NCBI GenBank assembly: GCA_043820105.1
Contig: JBDREC010000090.1
Span: forward strand, 1-64,000
Origin: JBDREC01 sp043820105 [NCBI: Pseudomonadota bacterium]
GTDB lineage: Bacteria; Bdellovibrionota_F; JAHFAK01
Length of the DNA: 64,000 bases
Direction: 5' to 3'
The notes beneath the pieces were generated by a model. The model made no database searches, was not told the origin of the DNA, and saw nothing but the letters and a program-made list of their open reading frames with translations. Shown piece by piece: positions 35,043 to 44,932 of the stretch; within the stretch, counting starts at the first letter, position 1, and the number at the start of each line of letters is the position of its first letter. Both the position numbers and the translations under genes were made by a program.

Positions 35043-37115
35043 ATGTTTAGAAAAATCATATCTTTTTTATTCATTATTACAATAATAGTTTTTAACTCTT
35101 GCGCTATGTTTGAAAATAATATTGGGGCAGGAAATGATATGGGCTTTTCTTATGACCCAGATGCAATTGAGCCTTCAACTGATTCCTTTGATTCTATGAT
35201 TCCTGTGGATTTATCTGATTTTGATTATACAAATACAGAAGATTCTCAGGATTTAAGTGGAGCTTTTCTTAAGTATGCTTATGAAGCTTCAGTTGATAGG
35301 CAAGAATCATCAAATGCTTCAGCGGATGAATTTTCAAGACCTGGTTGTGAAGCATTTATCCACAAGCAGGAAGTTATATTAGCAAGTAAAGAGCATCAAA
35401 ATGCCAGATGTCCTATAGAAGCTTTAAATAAATATGGATATTTAGATGTTGGGGATGCAGAGTTTAACTACTATAAGATTTTTGTAGAAGGGATGCTCGA
35501 GGAGCTTGAGGCAGAGTTAATGAAAATTGGATTTATTGTCCAAAGTAAATCAAAAGATAAGCAAGCTTCGACTTACTATTTGAAAGATTATCCTGATGGC
35601 CAAGAACAAAGAGATATAGAAGAAGGATGGGATGCAGGAAGTAATGATCAAAAAGCTGGTTCAGACAAAGAAAAACCAGGATTAGGTGGTGTAAAGCCTC
35701 CATTGAATGGGGAAAAGCCAATAATTGATGAGGAATTTGCAGACAAAGGCAATATTGAGGATAAGTCAGAAAAAGACAAAGATAATAATAAATCAGGTGG
35801 TATTTCTGCTCCAGGATTTGGAAGTGCTCTTATCGTTAGAATTGGTAATTTTGACTCTGAACTAAAGTTTGATTCTTGTCGTGGAAAAGATAATTTTATT
35901 AAAGACTTCCAAAACTATCAATTAGAGAAAAATGGTCTTTATTATGACTTTACTGTTGAAGCTGTGCATATTGAAACAACTAAAATTAGAGATATAAAAA
36001 CAAAGCAAATTCTGTCAGCAAGCGGAATTGAAAAATTTGACCTTGAGGGGAATATTTACATGAGTGATACAGGTCTTATTGAAGTTGATTCCCTCTTTTA
36101 CAATACCTTTGGCCAGGGATCTGTTTACTTTAAATCAGATGCAAGTCTTGCCAGTAATTTGCTTTCATCAATTTTTCTTGGCAAGCAATATATTGATGAT
36201 GGCGAAGAAATTGAGTTTGTAAACCAGAGCATGGCTTATTTTGATGGAATTTCACAAGCTGGAGTCGCAATAACAACCTTTGCTGGTGAAACAAAAGCAA
36301 TTCCACTTGCTCAACTACTTCCAAAACCTAATCAGTCTCAGGATTTAAAGGATGATTTAGATAAAGACGGAAGTGACAAAAGTAAATATATAAAAAGTGA
36401 AGTTGAAATCAGTTTTGATACTGTAAAAGGTCCAAATGATTCAATTAATGAATTTATTGCTGGACTTGGAATTGATCTTGAAAGTTTAGATTTAAAAGAG
36501 CTGGGGAGTCTTGGCTTATGTCTGGTAAGAGATAAATCAGGAGAAATTACTTATGAACTTTCAGAAGATGGTACTTGTATTGAAGATTTCACTGATCAAT
36601 CAATATTTTATATTGCAGAAAAAGATGACGAAACTTCTGCAATAAATTTACCTGAGTTTTATGAATTAGATAATGATTATAATTCATTTAAAAAGGCACT
36701 TCCGGAATTTAGGAAAAAGGATTATTCAGATTTAAATGTTAAAGACCAAATTAAACCATTAAGAACAGATTGGGAATGCCAGAAGCCTTCTCAGGGCTGG
36801 ACCTTAATAGATTTAACTGAAATCGTTGCAGCAGATTCTGATGTTAGAAAGGAAATAGTAGCATGCTATTCTTCTCTTTATGAAATTATACAAGAAAGAA
36901 TTATTATATCTCCAGATTATTGTCACAGAGATGAGTCAGAGAAAGCTTTAGACAAGGAATTGGAACAAAAAGAAGGAAGTAAGGATAAAAAGGCAGAAGG
37001 CGAAGGTTCTGATAAAAAACCAAAACATGAACCTGGAACAATGCCTCAGGAATGTTCTGAAGCAGGAATTGAAGAAGGTCATTTTAAAAATTGTTATGAT
37101 TTTTTAAATAAATGA
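35043..37115 (+). CDS. Large lipoprotein of unknown function
   Basis: 690 residues. Signal peptide with lipobox VFNSC, lipidated Cys20. No family recognised. The chain is acidic with a low-complexity Lys/Asp/Gly segment (about 195-255: runs of GSDKEKPG and SEKDKDNNKSGG kind) and a second near 635-660. The regions between look globular, with four to six Cys residues in the C-terminal third (LGLCLVRDK, DGTCIEDF, WECQKP, DYCHRDE) that could pair in disulfides. Start ATG follows AGGGAGTGCCAA, an acceptable ribosome site. A miniature element sits directly after the stop, and the stop codon is part of its target duplication. Confidence 0.75.
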   Translation: MFRKIISFLFIITIIVFNSCAMFENNIGAGNDMGFSYDPDAIEPSTDSFDSMIPVDLSDFDYTNTEDSQDLSGAFLKYAYEASVDRQESSNASADEFSRPGCEAFIHKQEVILASKEHQNARCPIEALNKYGYLDVGDAEFNYYKIFVEGMLEELEAELMKIGFIVQSKSKDKQASTYYLKDYPDGQEQRDIEEGWDAGSNDQKAGSDKEKPGLGGVKPPLNGEKPIIDEEFADKGNIEDKSEKDKDNNKSGGISAPGFGSALIVRIGNFDSELKFDSCRGKDNFIKDFQNYQLEKNGLYYDFTVEAVHIETTKIRDIKTKQILSASGIEKFDLEGNIYMSDTGLIEVDSLFYNTFGQGSVYFKSDASLASNLLSSIFLGKQYIDDGEEIEFVNQSMAYFDGISQAGVAITTFAGETKAIPLAQLLPKPNQSQDLKDDLDKDGSDKSKYIKSEVEISFDTVKGPNDSINEFIAGLGIDLESLDLKELGSLGLCLVRDKSGEITYELSEDGTCIEDFTDQSIFYIAEKDDETSAINLPEFYELDNDYNSFKKALPEFRKKDYSDLNVKDQIKPLRTDWECQKPSQGWTLIDLTEIVAADSDVRKEIVACYSSLYEIIQERIIISPDYCHRDESEKALDKELEQKEGSKDKKAEGEGSDKKPKHEPGTMPQECSEAGIEEGHFKNCYDFLNK

Positions 37116-37120
37116 AGTTT

Positions 37121-37345
37121 GGATCATCTCCAATCTGAGTACCCACAAAGAATAATTTATTTAAAAAAATATAAAAAACATTGTTCCAACTATTCTATGA
37201 TATTCAAATTGAAATAAACGGTTCTATCTATCTAAAAACTACAGAATTATGATTAAGATGAGGCTTATGATTTTTACGCTTTTGTTCTCTGATTTGACCG
37301 GAAACTGGTGCTCTATTGTTTGGGTATTCAAATTGGAGATGATCC
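37121..37345 (+). mobile_element. Complete miniature inverted-repeat element, copy B
   Basis: 225 bp with ends GGATCATCTCCAATCTGAGT and, reversed, GGATCATCTCCAATTTGAAT. Flanks TGAAGTTT (37113-37120) and TAAAGTTT (37346-37353) differ at one base, consistent with an 8-bp target duplication. It lies between the 3-prime ends of two convergent genes. No protein is encoded; short open frames inside are by-products. Confidence 0.82.
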
Positions 37346-37352
37346 TAAAGTT

Positions 37353-38513
37353 TTATCTCTTAACTTTTCTTGCATCTTTTGTTCTGGCATCAATTCTAGC
37401 CCGAACAGCTTCCCTTGCTGGATCTACATCTCTTATATCACGACTAGATGCAGTACCAGGTTCAAATCTTTGAGCTCTTATTGTAGCACCTGAAAGGTCA
37501 ACATCAGCTATTTCTCCTTGTGCAATATCCATTAATCCAGGAATAACTTCACGCCTTGCAGATTCTGTATCTAAGTCAATTTCAATAATTTCAACAGGAT
37601 CAATATAGGGATCATAATTTAGGGTTTGTCTATAGCTGCTAGCAGGAGTTTTTTTACCTTTTTTTGCATCATTTAAATCAGCAAATGCTTGAAGAACTGC
37701 ATAGGTATGTCTTTGGGCTAAATGCTTTCTGGCATTGATATCATGAAAACCGTCTCTAATATCAGCATGTTGTTGTTGAACTTTAATGACTTCTAAAGCT
37801 TCTGCTGCAATTCTAACAGCTGCTAAAGGGCTTTCTTTGGCATAAGCAATTGCTTCCATAATATTATCACCTTGAAATCTTGGATCTTCTAAAATAGTAA
37901 GGGACAGGAGTTGTGCATTGATTAATAACTTCGCTGCATTGGCATCAAGAAAAGCTTCTGGTGGGCCGTCTTCAAAGCCTGGCGCTCTAATTTCAAGTGG
38001 AACTACTCCATTATCAGGAAATTGGGTTGTACTTGTAAAGGTGTTAGCATTAATTATGCTTGCTCTTATTTGTTTTGAATCTACCAATATATTGATACAT
38101 CCCTGAACTATAAAACCTGGATATAAGTTTTTTGCATATAAGACATTTAAAGCTGTTGGACTATAGAAATTTGTGCCCCCAAGTGCTAGTCCTCCTAATG
38201 TTGCCTTAATTTTAGGATTGTCTGGCCATTTTGCTAACGAGTCCAAAATTTCCATATACACAGTCAATGATTCTCTTGTGTTTTGTTTTATATTTAGCAT
38301 CTGTTTTTTTAGTATATCAATTGCTTCATCACTTGGTTCTCTATCTGTTACTAACATTCTAATAAGAGCTAATTTCTGATGTATGTTTCTGTCAGGATCA
38401 AGCAAATATTTTGCATAGTGCTCAATATCAGCAGCATCTTTTGGATAAGAAAATAAGGCACTTGCATTTAGTAATAGAGAAATTAAGGTGATAAATAATA
38501 TTGTTTTTTTCAT
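37353..38513 (-). CDS. Secreted helical-repeat protein of unknown function
   Basis: 386 residues. Signal peptide (about 1-22), no lipobox. Residues ~25-290 are mostly helical and repeat-like (runs such as LALIRMLVTDREPSDEAIDI and AVRIAAEALEVIK), reminiscent of HEAT/ARM solenoids. The C-terminal ~90 residues are charged and Arg-rich (DPAREAVRARIDARTKDARK), probably disordered. No family named. Codon use fits the neighbours. Its stop lies in the target duplication of the adjacent miniature element, so the element landed at its very end without damaging it. Confidence 0.7.
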   Translation of the reverse strand: MKKTILFITLISLLLNASALFSYPKDAADIEHYAKYLLDPDRNIHQKLALIRMLVTDREPSDEAIDILKKQMLNIKQNTRESLTVYMEILDSLAKWPDNPKIKATLGGLALGGTNFYSPTALNVLYAKNLYPGFIVQGCINILVDSKQIRASIINANTFTSTTQFPDNGVVPLEIRAPGFEDGPPEAFLDANAAKLLINAQLLSLTILEDPRFQGDNIMEAIAYAKESPLAAVRIAAEALEVIKVQQQHADIRDGFHDINARKHLAQRHTYAVLQAFADLNDAKKGKKTPASSYRQTLNYDPYIDPVEIIEIDLDTESARREVIPGLMDIAQGEIADVDLSGATIRAQRFEPGTASSRDIRDVDPAREAVRARIDARTKDARKVKR

Positions 38514-38718
38514 AATAATTATTCTTCTTCTTTATATGTATTAGGATTAATAATAAGGTTTCATTAAATTATGCTTAACTGGATTTTTCCATAACGAAAT
38601 GGGGCAGCTAAAATAATTATTTAAAAAGCATTGTCAACTATTTTCACTTATTAAATTTTCCAATTGTAATTTTTATTAAAATCAATATTATTATTACACA
38701 ACATTTACAGGAGAAATA

Positions 38719-39504
38719 ATGAGAATTGCAATTTATCAGAATAATCCTGAGTTCGGTAAAGTAGTTGAAAACATTGCTAAATTTCAAAGCTTTTTAGGAA
38801 ATGCGGATTTTCAATTTCTTGTTTTACCTGAACTTGCTTTTACTGGTTATCAGTTCAAAGATAGAACTGAGCTGGAATCTATGGCTGAAGAAGTTTCTTC
38901 AAGCAGTACTATTGAAAAGATGAAAGAGATCGCGCAAATTGGGAATTTTCATCTTCTTTTTGGAATGCCTGAAAAATCTGGGAGTTGTATTTATAATTCT
39001 GTTTTTTTAGTTGGTCCATCTGGATATATTACAAAATATCGCAAAATTCATCTTTTTATGTTTGAAAAAAAAATATTTACTCCTGGTGATATTGCGTTTC
39101 CTGTAATTGATATCAAAGGAGTAAAAGTCGGTATTTCAATTTGCTTTGACTGGGCTTTTCCGGAAGTTACCAGAAAAATGGCTCTTGAAAGAGCAGATAT
39201 TCAAGTGTTACCTGCGAATTTAGTTCTGCAATATTGCCAAAAAGTTATGGTGGCTCGATCAATTGAAAATAGGATCTTTACATTAGTTGCAAACAGGATT
39301 GGCTCAGAAGAAAGAATCGAAGGTGACAAACTAAATTTTACAGGTGCAAGCCAAATCGTAAATCCTCATGGTTCTGTGATTTTAAGCTTTCCCAAAGATA
39401 AAGAAAAGCTAGTAAGTGTCGATGTAGACCCACTTGAAGCTAGAAATAAAAAAATCACGCCTTTTAATGACCTGTTAGCAGACAGAAGAGAAGAGTTTTA
39501 TTAA
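38719..39504 (+). CDS. Carbon-nitrogen hydrolase (nitrilase superfamily)
   Basis: 261 residues, usual length. The catalytic triad is present: Glu38 (LPELAFTGY), Lys109 (KYRKIHLF) and Cys142 (ISICFDWAFPE). Members hydrolyse amide or nitrile bonds, for example omega-amidase or N-carbamoyl-amino-acid/beta-ureidopropionase activities. The latter would fit with the dihydropyrimidinase-like gene 21 kb away, but that is speculation. Good AGGAG ribosome site. Single gene, 70 bases before the sdh cluster. Confidence 0.88.
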   Translation: MRIAIYQNNPEFGKVVENIAKFQSFLGNADFQFLVLPELAFTGYQFKDRTELESMAEEVSSSSTIEKMKEIAQIGNFHLLFGMPEKSGSCIYNSVFLVGPSGYITKYRKIHLFMFEKKIFTPGDIAFPVIDIKGVKVGISICFDWAFPEVTRKMALERADIQVLPANLVLQYCQKVMVARSIENRIFTLVANRIGSEERIEGDKLNFTGASQIVNPHGSVILSFPKDKEKLVSVDVDPLEARNKKITPFNDLLADRREEFY

Positions 39505-39574
39505 AATTTCCTTTACTTTTATTCTTTAAAATTTTATTTCTTGGCCCGATTTTATTAAATTTTTGGAGAAGTAA

Positions 39575-39925
39575 ATGCAAAAGCAAACAGGATCTCTTCA
39601 TTCATGGCTATGGCATCGCATCTCTGCAGTTTTTCTCGTTTTTGGCCTTTTTATTCACTTTGTTTATGTGCATGTTGCAATTATACCACCATTAACTTAT
39701 CAAAAAGTGGCCCAACGCATGGCTGAGAATATGTATTTTTGGGTGGTATTTGATATTATGTTGCTTCTAGCTACAATTTATCATGGCTTGCTTGGAGTTT
39801 ATAATATTTTTTGTGACTATTCCTTTAGTAAACAGCTTAAAGAAACAGTTAAATATGCTTTAATTGCCATTGGATTTTTGATGTTTATTATTGGGATTTG
39901 GATATTGATTCCTTTTACAAGTTAA
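39575..39925 (+). CDS. Succinate dehydrogenase membrane subunit (first)
   Basis: 116 residues, three membrane helices (about 14-36, 56-76, 88-112). The opening SLHSWLWHRISAVFLVFGLF and the YHGLLGVYNIFCDY segment match SdhC/SdhD cytochrome subunits, His residues there being heme b ligand candidates. It anchors the catalytic subunits and passes electrons to quinone. First gene of a four-gene cluster; whether it is the C or D subunit cannot be settled here. Confidence 0.82.
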   Translation: MQKQTGSLHSWLWHRISAVFLVFGLFIHFVYVHVAIIPPLTYQKVAQRMAENMYFWVVFDIMLLLATIYHGLLGVYNIFCDYSFSKQLKETVKYALIAIGFLMFIIGIWILIPFTS

Positions 39926-39946
39926 TTACAAAATAGGTAGAATTAA

Positions 39947-40321
39947 ATGAAATTAATAAGATGTGCATTTGATTATGTTGAAGAATTATTCCTTAATTTT
40001 AATGTTGGAATGATCGCTTTTTTAATTCAAAGAGTAACTGGAGCAGGTCTTGCTGTTTTTATAGCCCTTCATTTATTAACAATTGGAGCTGTCAGAGGTG
40101 GCTCTTCTGCTTTTAATGACTCTTTGGGAAAGTGGAATAATTTTCCAGGCCATATAATGGAATGGCTTTTACTTTTATGTGTTGCAGCTCATGGAATCAA
40201 CGGAATTAGGATTATTATAGCAGACTTTTTTGACATGACTGAGCAGCATCAAAAGATGTTTTATATTGGAACAATGGTTTTTATAGCCATTGCGATTTTT
40301 GGATTAATATTATTTTTTTAA
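39947..40321 (+). CDS. Succinate dehydrogenase membrane subunit (second)
   Basis: 124 residues, three membrane helices. QRVTGAGLAVFIALHLLTIG (about 28-47) and AAHGINGIRIIIADF (about 80-94) are the conserved cytochrome b-subunit segments with heme-ligand His. Pairs with the previous protein, 21 bases upstream, to form the two-subunit anchor of a type with separate C and D chains. Confidence 0.85.
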   Translation: MKLIRCAFDYVEELFLNFNVGMIAFLIQRVTGAGLAVFIALHLLTIGAVRGGSSAFNDSLGKWNNFPGHIMEWLLLLCVAAHGINGIRIIIADFFDMTEQHQKMFYIGTMVFIAIAIFGLILFF

Positions 40322-40405
40322 ATTAATGATTTAATATTCACTATTTTTTATTTTCTTTTTTAAAAAGGAAATGTCTAGTAATGAATAAAAATATTAGGAA
40401 ATTTA

Positions 40406-42130
40406 ATGATTAAGCATGACGCGATAGTAATTGGTGGTGGTCTCGCTGGACTTAGGGCGGCCATTGAACTAAATAGACATAATATTAAAGTGGCAGTTAT
40501 TTCCAAAGTTCACCCCATTAGATCTCATTCAGTTGCAGCTCAGGGAGGTATTAATGCATCTTTAGGAAATCATCCAAGGGGTTTGTATGATTCTTGTGAA
40601 AAACATGCTTTTGATACAGTTAAGGGCAGCGATTATCTTGCAGACCAAGATGCTGTTTTAAGAATGACTAAAGAAGCACCAATAATTGTTAGGGAAATGG
40701 AAAATTTTGGTTGTCCTTTTTCAAGAACAGAAGATGGTCTTATTGCCCAAAGACCTTTTGGTGGAGCTGGCTTTCCAAGGACAGCTTATGCAAAGGATAA
40801 AACAGGCTTAATGTTACTGCATACTCTTTATGAACAAGTGGTTCGTTATGAACATGCATCTGAAAGACAGGACATGGTTGTTTATGATGAGTGGATTGTT
40901 CTTAAGCTTGTTGTAAGTGATGGAAAAACAGATGGTGTTATTGCAATGAATGTTAAAACTGGAGAAATTGAATGCATCCAGTCAAGTATTGTAATTTTTG
41001 CAACAGGTGGTTCTGGAAGAATTTATGGAAAATCTTCAAATGCTTTGCAAAATAACGGACATGGGATGGCCCTTGCATACTGGGAAGGCATTCCTTTGAA
41101 AGATATGGAATTTATTCAATTTCATCCAACCTGTTTATTGGGATCCTGCATCTTAATGACAGAGGGATGTAGGGGCGAAGGTGGATATTTAAAAAATAAT
41201 TTAGGCGAGAGATTTTTAGCAAATTATTCTGATTCATCAAAGGCAATGGAAGTAGCCCCAAGAGATATCGTGGCAAGAAATATTCAAACAGAAATTAATG
41301 AAGGTAGAGGCTTTGCAGGTGGATACGTTAATCTTGAACTCATGCACCTCGGTGAAAAACGAATCATGGAAAGACTTCCAGGTATTAGAGATATTTCTAT
41401 GAATTTCGTGGGTGTTGATCCAATTACAGATCCTATTCCAATTCACCCAGCACAGCATTATACCATGGGAGGAATTTCAGCAAACATTGATTGTGAAACC
41501 GAGATTAAAGGAACTTATGCTGCAGGTGAATGCTCATGTGTTAGTGTTCACGGTGCTAACAGACTTGGTGGAAATTCCCTGCTTGAGACAATTGTTTTTG
41601 GAAAAATTGCAGGAAAGGCTGCTTCTGAATATGCTACCTCTATACCAAAAGCTTCTGATGATAAAGCTTTAGCAAATGGAAAAGAAGAAGTAGAAGTAAT
41701 GATCAAAAATTATTTTGACCGAGAAGGAAAAGAAAAAGCCTATGAAATTAAAAATGAACTTAATTCTATCATGGATTCTAAGGTTGGTATTTTCAGAAAT
41801 AAAGAAGGTTTGAGTGAGGCTGTTGAAGGAATTCAAAAACTCAGAGAAAGATTTAAAAATGTCGCTGTTTCTTTTAAAGCTAATAAGTTAAATCAAGAAC
41901 TTCTTTCTGTAATTGACTTAAAATCAAATCTTGATGTGGCTCTGGCAATTGTTACTGGAAGTCTAAAAAGAGAGGAAAGCAGGGGAAGTCAGTTTAGAAC
42001 AGATTTCCAAACCAGAGATGATGCAAAATTTTTAAAACATACCTGTGCTTATTATACCGAAGATGGACCTAAGCTTAAATATACTGATGTTAATTTGAGT
42101 TTGTTTGAGCCTAAAGAAAGAAAGTATTAA
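40406..42130 (+). CDS. sdhA: Succinate dehydrogenase/fumarate reductase flavoprotein
   Basis: 574 residues. FAD-binding IVIGGGLAGLRAA (7-19), covalent FAD His41 (RSHSVAAQGG), substrate loop FIQFHPT (about 235-241) and the HGANRLGGNSLLE segment (about 382-394) near the catalytic Arg. Oxidises succinate to fumarate, or the reverse, at the inner membrane face. Normal family length. Third gene of the cluster, followed by the iron-sulfur subunit. Direction of physiological reaction cannot be told; the glycolytic/gluconeogenic neighbours fit an oxidative TCA role. Confidence 0.95.
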   Translation: MIKHDAIVIGGGLAGLRAAIELNRHNIKVAVISKVHPIRSHSVAAQGGINASLGNHPRGLYDSCEKHAFDTVKGSDYLADQDAVLRMTKEAPIIVREMENFGCPFSRTEDGLIAQRPFGGAGFPRTAYAKDKTGLMLLHTLYEQVVRYEHASERQDMVVYDEWIVLKLVVSDGKTDGVIAMNVKTGEIECIQSSIVIFATGGSGRIYGKSSNALQNNGHGMALAYWEGIPLKDMEFIQFHPTCLLGSCILMTEGCRGEGGYLKNNLGERFLANYSDSSKAMEVAPRDIVARNIQTEINEGRGFAGGYVNLELMHLGEKRIMERLPGIRDISMNFVGVDPITDPIPIHPAQHYTMGGISANIDCETEIKGTYAAGECSCVSVHGANRLGGNSLLETIVFGKIAGKAASEYATSIPKASDDKALANGKEEVEVMIKNYFDREGKEKAYEIKNELNSIMDSKVGIFRNKEGLSEAVEGIQKLRERFKNVAVSFKANKLNQELLSVIDLKSNLDVALAIVTGSLKREESRGSQFRTDFQTRDDAKFLKHTCAYYTEDGPKLKYTDVNLSLFEPKERKY

Positions 42131-42200
42131 TTAGGGAACAAGGGAACAAGAGAACAAGGGAAAACACATAAATTATTAAAAAAAAATAAGGAAGAAAAAA

Positions 42201-42920
42201 TTGGAAGAAATAATAATTAAAGTTTTTAGGTTTGATCCTGATGTTGATAAAAAGCATCACTTTGATAAATTTGTTGTTCCTTATGAAAGAGGAATGACAG
42301 TCCTTGATTGTTTGTTGTATATTCAAAGTCATCTTGATGGATCCTTGGCTTTTAGATATTCTTGCAGAGAAGGTGTTTGTGGAAGTTGTGCTATGCATAT
42401 TAATGGCAAATATCAATTAGCCTGCGAAGCTCAAGTCTCAGAACTTAAATCAAAATCTATTACTGTTAGGCCACTGGCACATTTACCAATTGTTCGAGAT
42501 CTTTTTGTTGATTTAGAACCATTTTGGGAAAAATATAAATTGATTAAACCTTATTTAATACCTGGCAAACCCAGTGTAGATGGTAAGGAAAGATTGCAAA
42601 AGGTTGAAGATAGGTCAAAACTTGATCAAATTGTTGATTGTATTTTATGTGGCTGTTGTTTTTCATCTTGTATGCTTACCAAAACAGATCCTAATTACAT
42701 TGGACCTGCTGCTTTAGCTAAAGCTGATCGCTTTGTGCTTGATTCAAGAGATTCCGCAACTGAAGAACGTTTAGCAATTATTGGTGGTGATGATGGTGTT
42801 TTTAAATGTCACACTATGTTTAATTGTCTGGAAGTCTGTCCAAAAGATGTTAATCCTACTAAAAGAATCGCTGATTTAAAAAATAAACTAGTTTGTTCAA
42901 AATATAAATTAGGCACTTAA
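42201..42920 (+). CDS. sdhB: Succinate dehydrogenase/fumarate reductase iron-sulfur subunit
   Basis: 239 residues, probably starting at TTG 42201 (AAGGAAG ahead; no suitable ATG). Carries the [2Fe-2S] cluster motif SCREGVCGSCAMHING with a fourth Cys near residue 74 and the [4Fe-4S]/[3Fe-4S] motifs CILCGCCFSSC (about 149-159) and CHTMFNCLEVCPKDV (about 199-213). Relays electrons from SdhA to the membrane anchor. Last gene of the cluster. Confidence 0.95.
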   Translation: MEEIIIKVFRFDPDVDKKHHFDKFVVPYERGMTVLDCLLYIQSHLDGSLAFRYSCREGVCGSCAMHINGKYQLACEAQVSELKSKSITVRPLAHLPIVRDLFVDLEPFWEKYKLIKPYLIPGKPSVDGKERLQKVEDRSKLDQIVDCILCGCCFSSCMLTKTDPNYIGPAALAKADRFVLDSRDSATEERLAIIGGDDGVFKCHTMFNCLEVCPKDVNPTKRIADLKNKLVCSKYKLGT

Positions 42921-42963
42921 TTTTATTTCATAATTACTAAACTTAAATAAAAGGAGTTTAAGT

Positions 42964-44931
42964 ATGCTTAAGCGAAATGAAGGCGTAGACATTGTAGCCG
43001 AAATAGGAGGAATCCATTCAATTGATGAAGCTAAAAAGCTTTTTGAAGAAAAAATGGATTGCGAGACTCTTGCAAAGCTTAAAAAGATCGAAAACACTGA
43101 AGCTTTATTAAAGATCGCAAACTCAATTGTTATGTGTAAACCTGATAATATTTTTATTAATACAGGAACCCCTGCTGATGTGAGTTTTGTTAAGTATTTA
43201 GCTTTAAAAAAAGGTGAAGAAAAGCCTCTTCCAATGATTGGACATACAATACACTTTGATCTCAAAGGAGAACAAGGAAGGCTTGTTGATAAGACATACT
43301 ACATCTACAATGAAAATGAAGATATATCTTCACTTGCTAAGAAACAGCTTAGGGCTGATGCTTTAGTTGACATTAAAGAAAAAATGACAGGTATTATGCA
43401 AGGTCATACAATGGTAATTGGTTTTTATTCAAGAGGACCTGTTGGTTCTCCTGTTTCAAATCCTGCCATTGAAATTACTAGCTCAGCTTATGTTTGCCAC
43501 AGCGCTGAACTCCTTTACAGGAATACTTATAATGATTTTGATAAAGAAGCAGCTCGTCTTGGACATTTCTTTACAAACATTCATTCAGAAGGTCTAAATA
43601 GAGATCAGGATCTTGAAAATGCTAGAGTCTATATGGACAGAAGCCATTGGACAACATATAGTATATTCTGCACATATGCAGGAAATACCTTGCTCATGAA
43701 AAAAGGTAATCACAGATTTGCAGTTGATAAAGCAGTTTATATAAATAGAAATAAAGAATTATCTGAACATATGTTTATAACTGGAATCGTTGGTCCAGAT
43801 GGTAGAGAAACCTGGATAGCTGGCGCTGCTCCATCAGGTTGCGGAAAAACAACAACAGCCATGGCTGGAAATTTGTTTGTTGGTGATGACCTGGCTCAAA
43901 TGTGGATTGATGACAATGGCTGCGTAAAAGCGATAAATCCTGAAGCTGGAATTTTTGGAATCGTTGAAGATGTTAATTGGGAAGGTGATCCAGAGCTGAT
44001 GAAGCTTATAAGAAATCCAAAGACTGAAGTTATTTGGTCAAATGTATGTATATCAGAAGCTGGCGTGCCATATTGGACCGGCAGTGGTGAAGCATATCCA
44101 GAAAAGGGTTTTAATTTTCAAGGTGAATGGTACAAAGGAAAAACAGATGCTAATGGAAAAGAAATTCCAATTTCTCATCCAAATTCAAGATGTACTCTTA
44201 GATCTAACGCTTTAGCTAATTATTCAGAAAAAGCAGAAGATCCAAATGGTGTTCATGTGAAAATTGTTACTTATAGTGGAAGAGACGCTGATACAATGCC
44301 ACCTGTTTGGGCAGCTTTAAATTCTGACCATGGTGTGGTAATTGGTGCTTCAATTGTCTCAGCGGCAACTGCAACAGAAGTTGGATCAACCGGCGTGAAA
44401 CGTGCTCCATGGGCTAATGCTCCTTTTATTCCTGGCGCACTTGGCGATTATATGGATGCTCAATTTAAATTTTATGGATCAGATAATATTAGCAAAGGCA
44501 ATCGTCCAATTATGGCAGGTCTTAACTATTTTCTAACTCATGAGGCAAGAGGCGGTGAAGGCAAAAAACTTCTTGGTGAGAAAAAAGATGTTAAAGTTTG
44601 GCTTGCATGGCTTGAAAGACTTGTACACCATGAAGTTTCTTCTATAAAAACTCCAATGGGTCTAATTCCCAAATATGCAGAACTTAAAAAGCTTTTTTCA
44701 GAGATTATTGATAAAGAATATACAGAAGATTTATATAATAAACAATTTTCATTCTATATTGATAATATGTTGGCTCGGATTGAGTTGCAGAAAGAAGCTT
44801 ATTCAAAGGACCTAAATGTTCCAGAAAGACTCTTTGAAGTTTATGATGAACAGCAAAAGAGTTTGGAAGTTTTAAAAGAAAAATATGGTCAGGTTGTAAC
44901 ACCAAAACAACTAGAGGAATATAATAAATAA
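42964..44931 (+). CDS. pckG: GTP-dependent phosphoenolpyruvate carboxykinase
   Basis: 655 residues, slightly longer than the ~600-residue family norm. Converts oxaloacetate plus GTP to PEP, CO2 and GDP, linking the TCA cycle to gluconeogenesis. The P-loop [10 protein letters not shown] begins at 287 (the GTP-type hypervariable cysteine loop follows the family) and is accompanied by the metal-binding FVGDDLAQM segment and the C-terminal nucleotide loop region. AAAGGAG ribosome site. Followed 1 base later by glgC, a gluconeogenesis-to-glycogen pairing. Confidence 0.93.
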   Translation: MLKRNEGVDIVAEIGGIHSIDEAKKLFEEKMDCETLAKLKKIENTEALLKIANSIVMCKPDNIFINTGTPADVSFVKYLALKKGEEKPLPMIGHTIHFDLKGEQGRLVDKTYYIYNENEDISSLAKKQLRADALVDIKEKMTGIMQGHTMVIGFYSRGPVGSPVSNPAIEITSSAYVCHSAELLYRNTYNDFDKEAARLGHFFTNIHSEGLNRDQDLENARVYMDRSHWTTYSIFCTYAGNTLLMKKGNHRFAVDKAVYINRNKELSEHMFITGIVGPDGRETWIAGAAPSGCGKTTTAMAGNLFVGDDLAQMWIDDNGCVKAINPEAGIFGIVEDVNWEGDPELMKLIRNPKTEVIWSNVCISEAGVPYWTGSGEAYPEKGFNFQGEWYKGKTDANGKEIPISHPNSRCTLRSNALANYSEKAEDPNGVHVKIVTYSGRDADTMPPVWAALNSDHGVVIGASIVSAATATEVGSTGVKRAPWANAPFIPGALGDYMDAQFKFYGSDNISKGNRPIMAGLNYFLTHEARGGEGKKLLGEKKDVKVWLAWLERLVHHEVSSIKTPMGLIPKYAELKKLFSEIIDKEYTEDLYNKQFSFYIDNMLARIELQKEAYSKDLNVPERLFEVYDEQQKSLEVLKEKYGQVVTPKQLEEYNK

Positions 44932-44932
44932 T

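Noticed and set aside
37249-37493. Short plus-strand frames of about 60-74 codons across the element end
   Set aside because: They begin inside the miniature element and run antisense to the gene at 37353-38513; no ribosome site.
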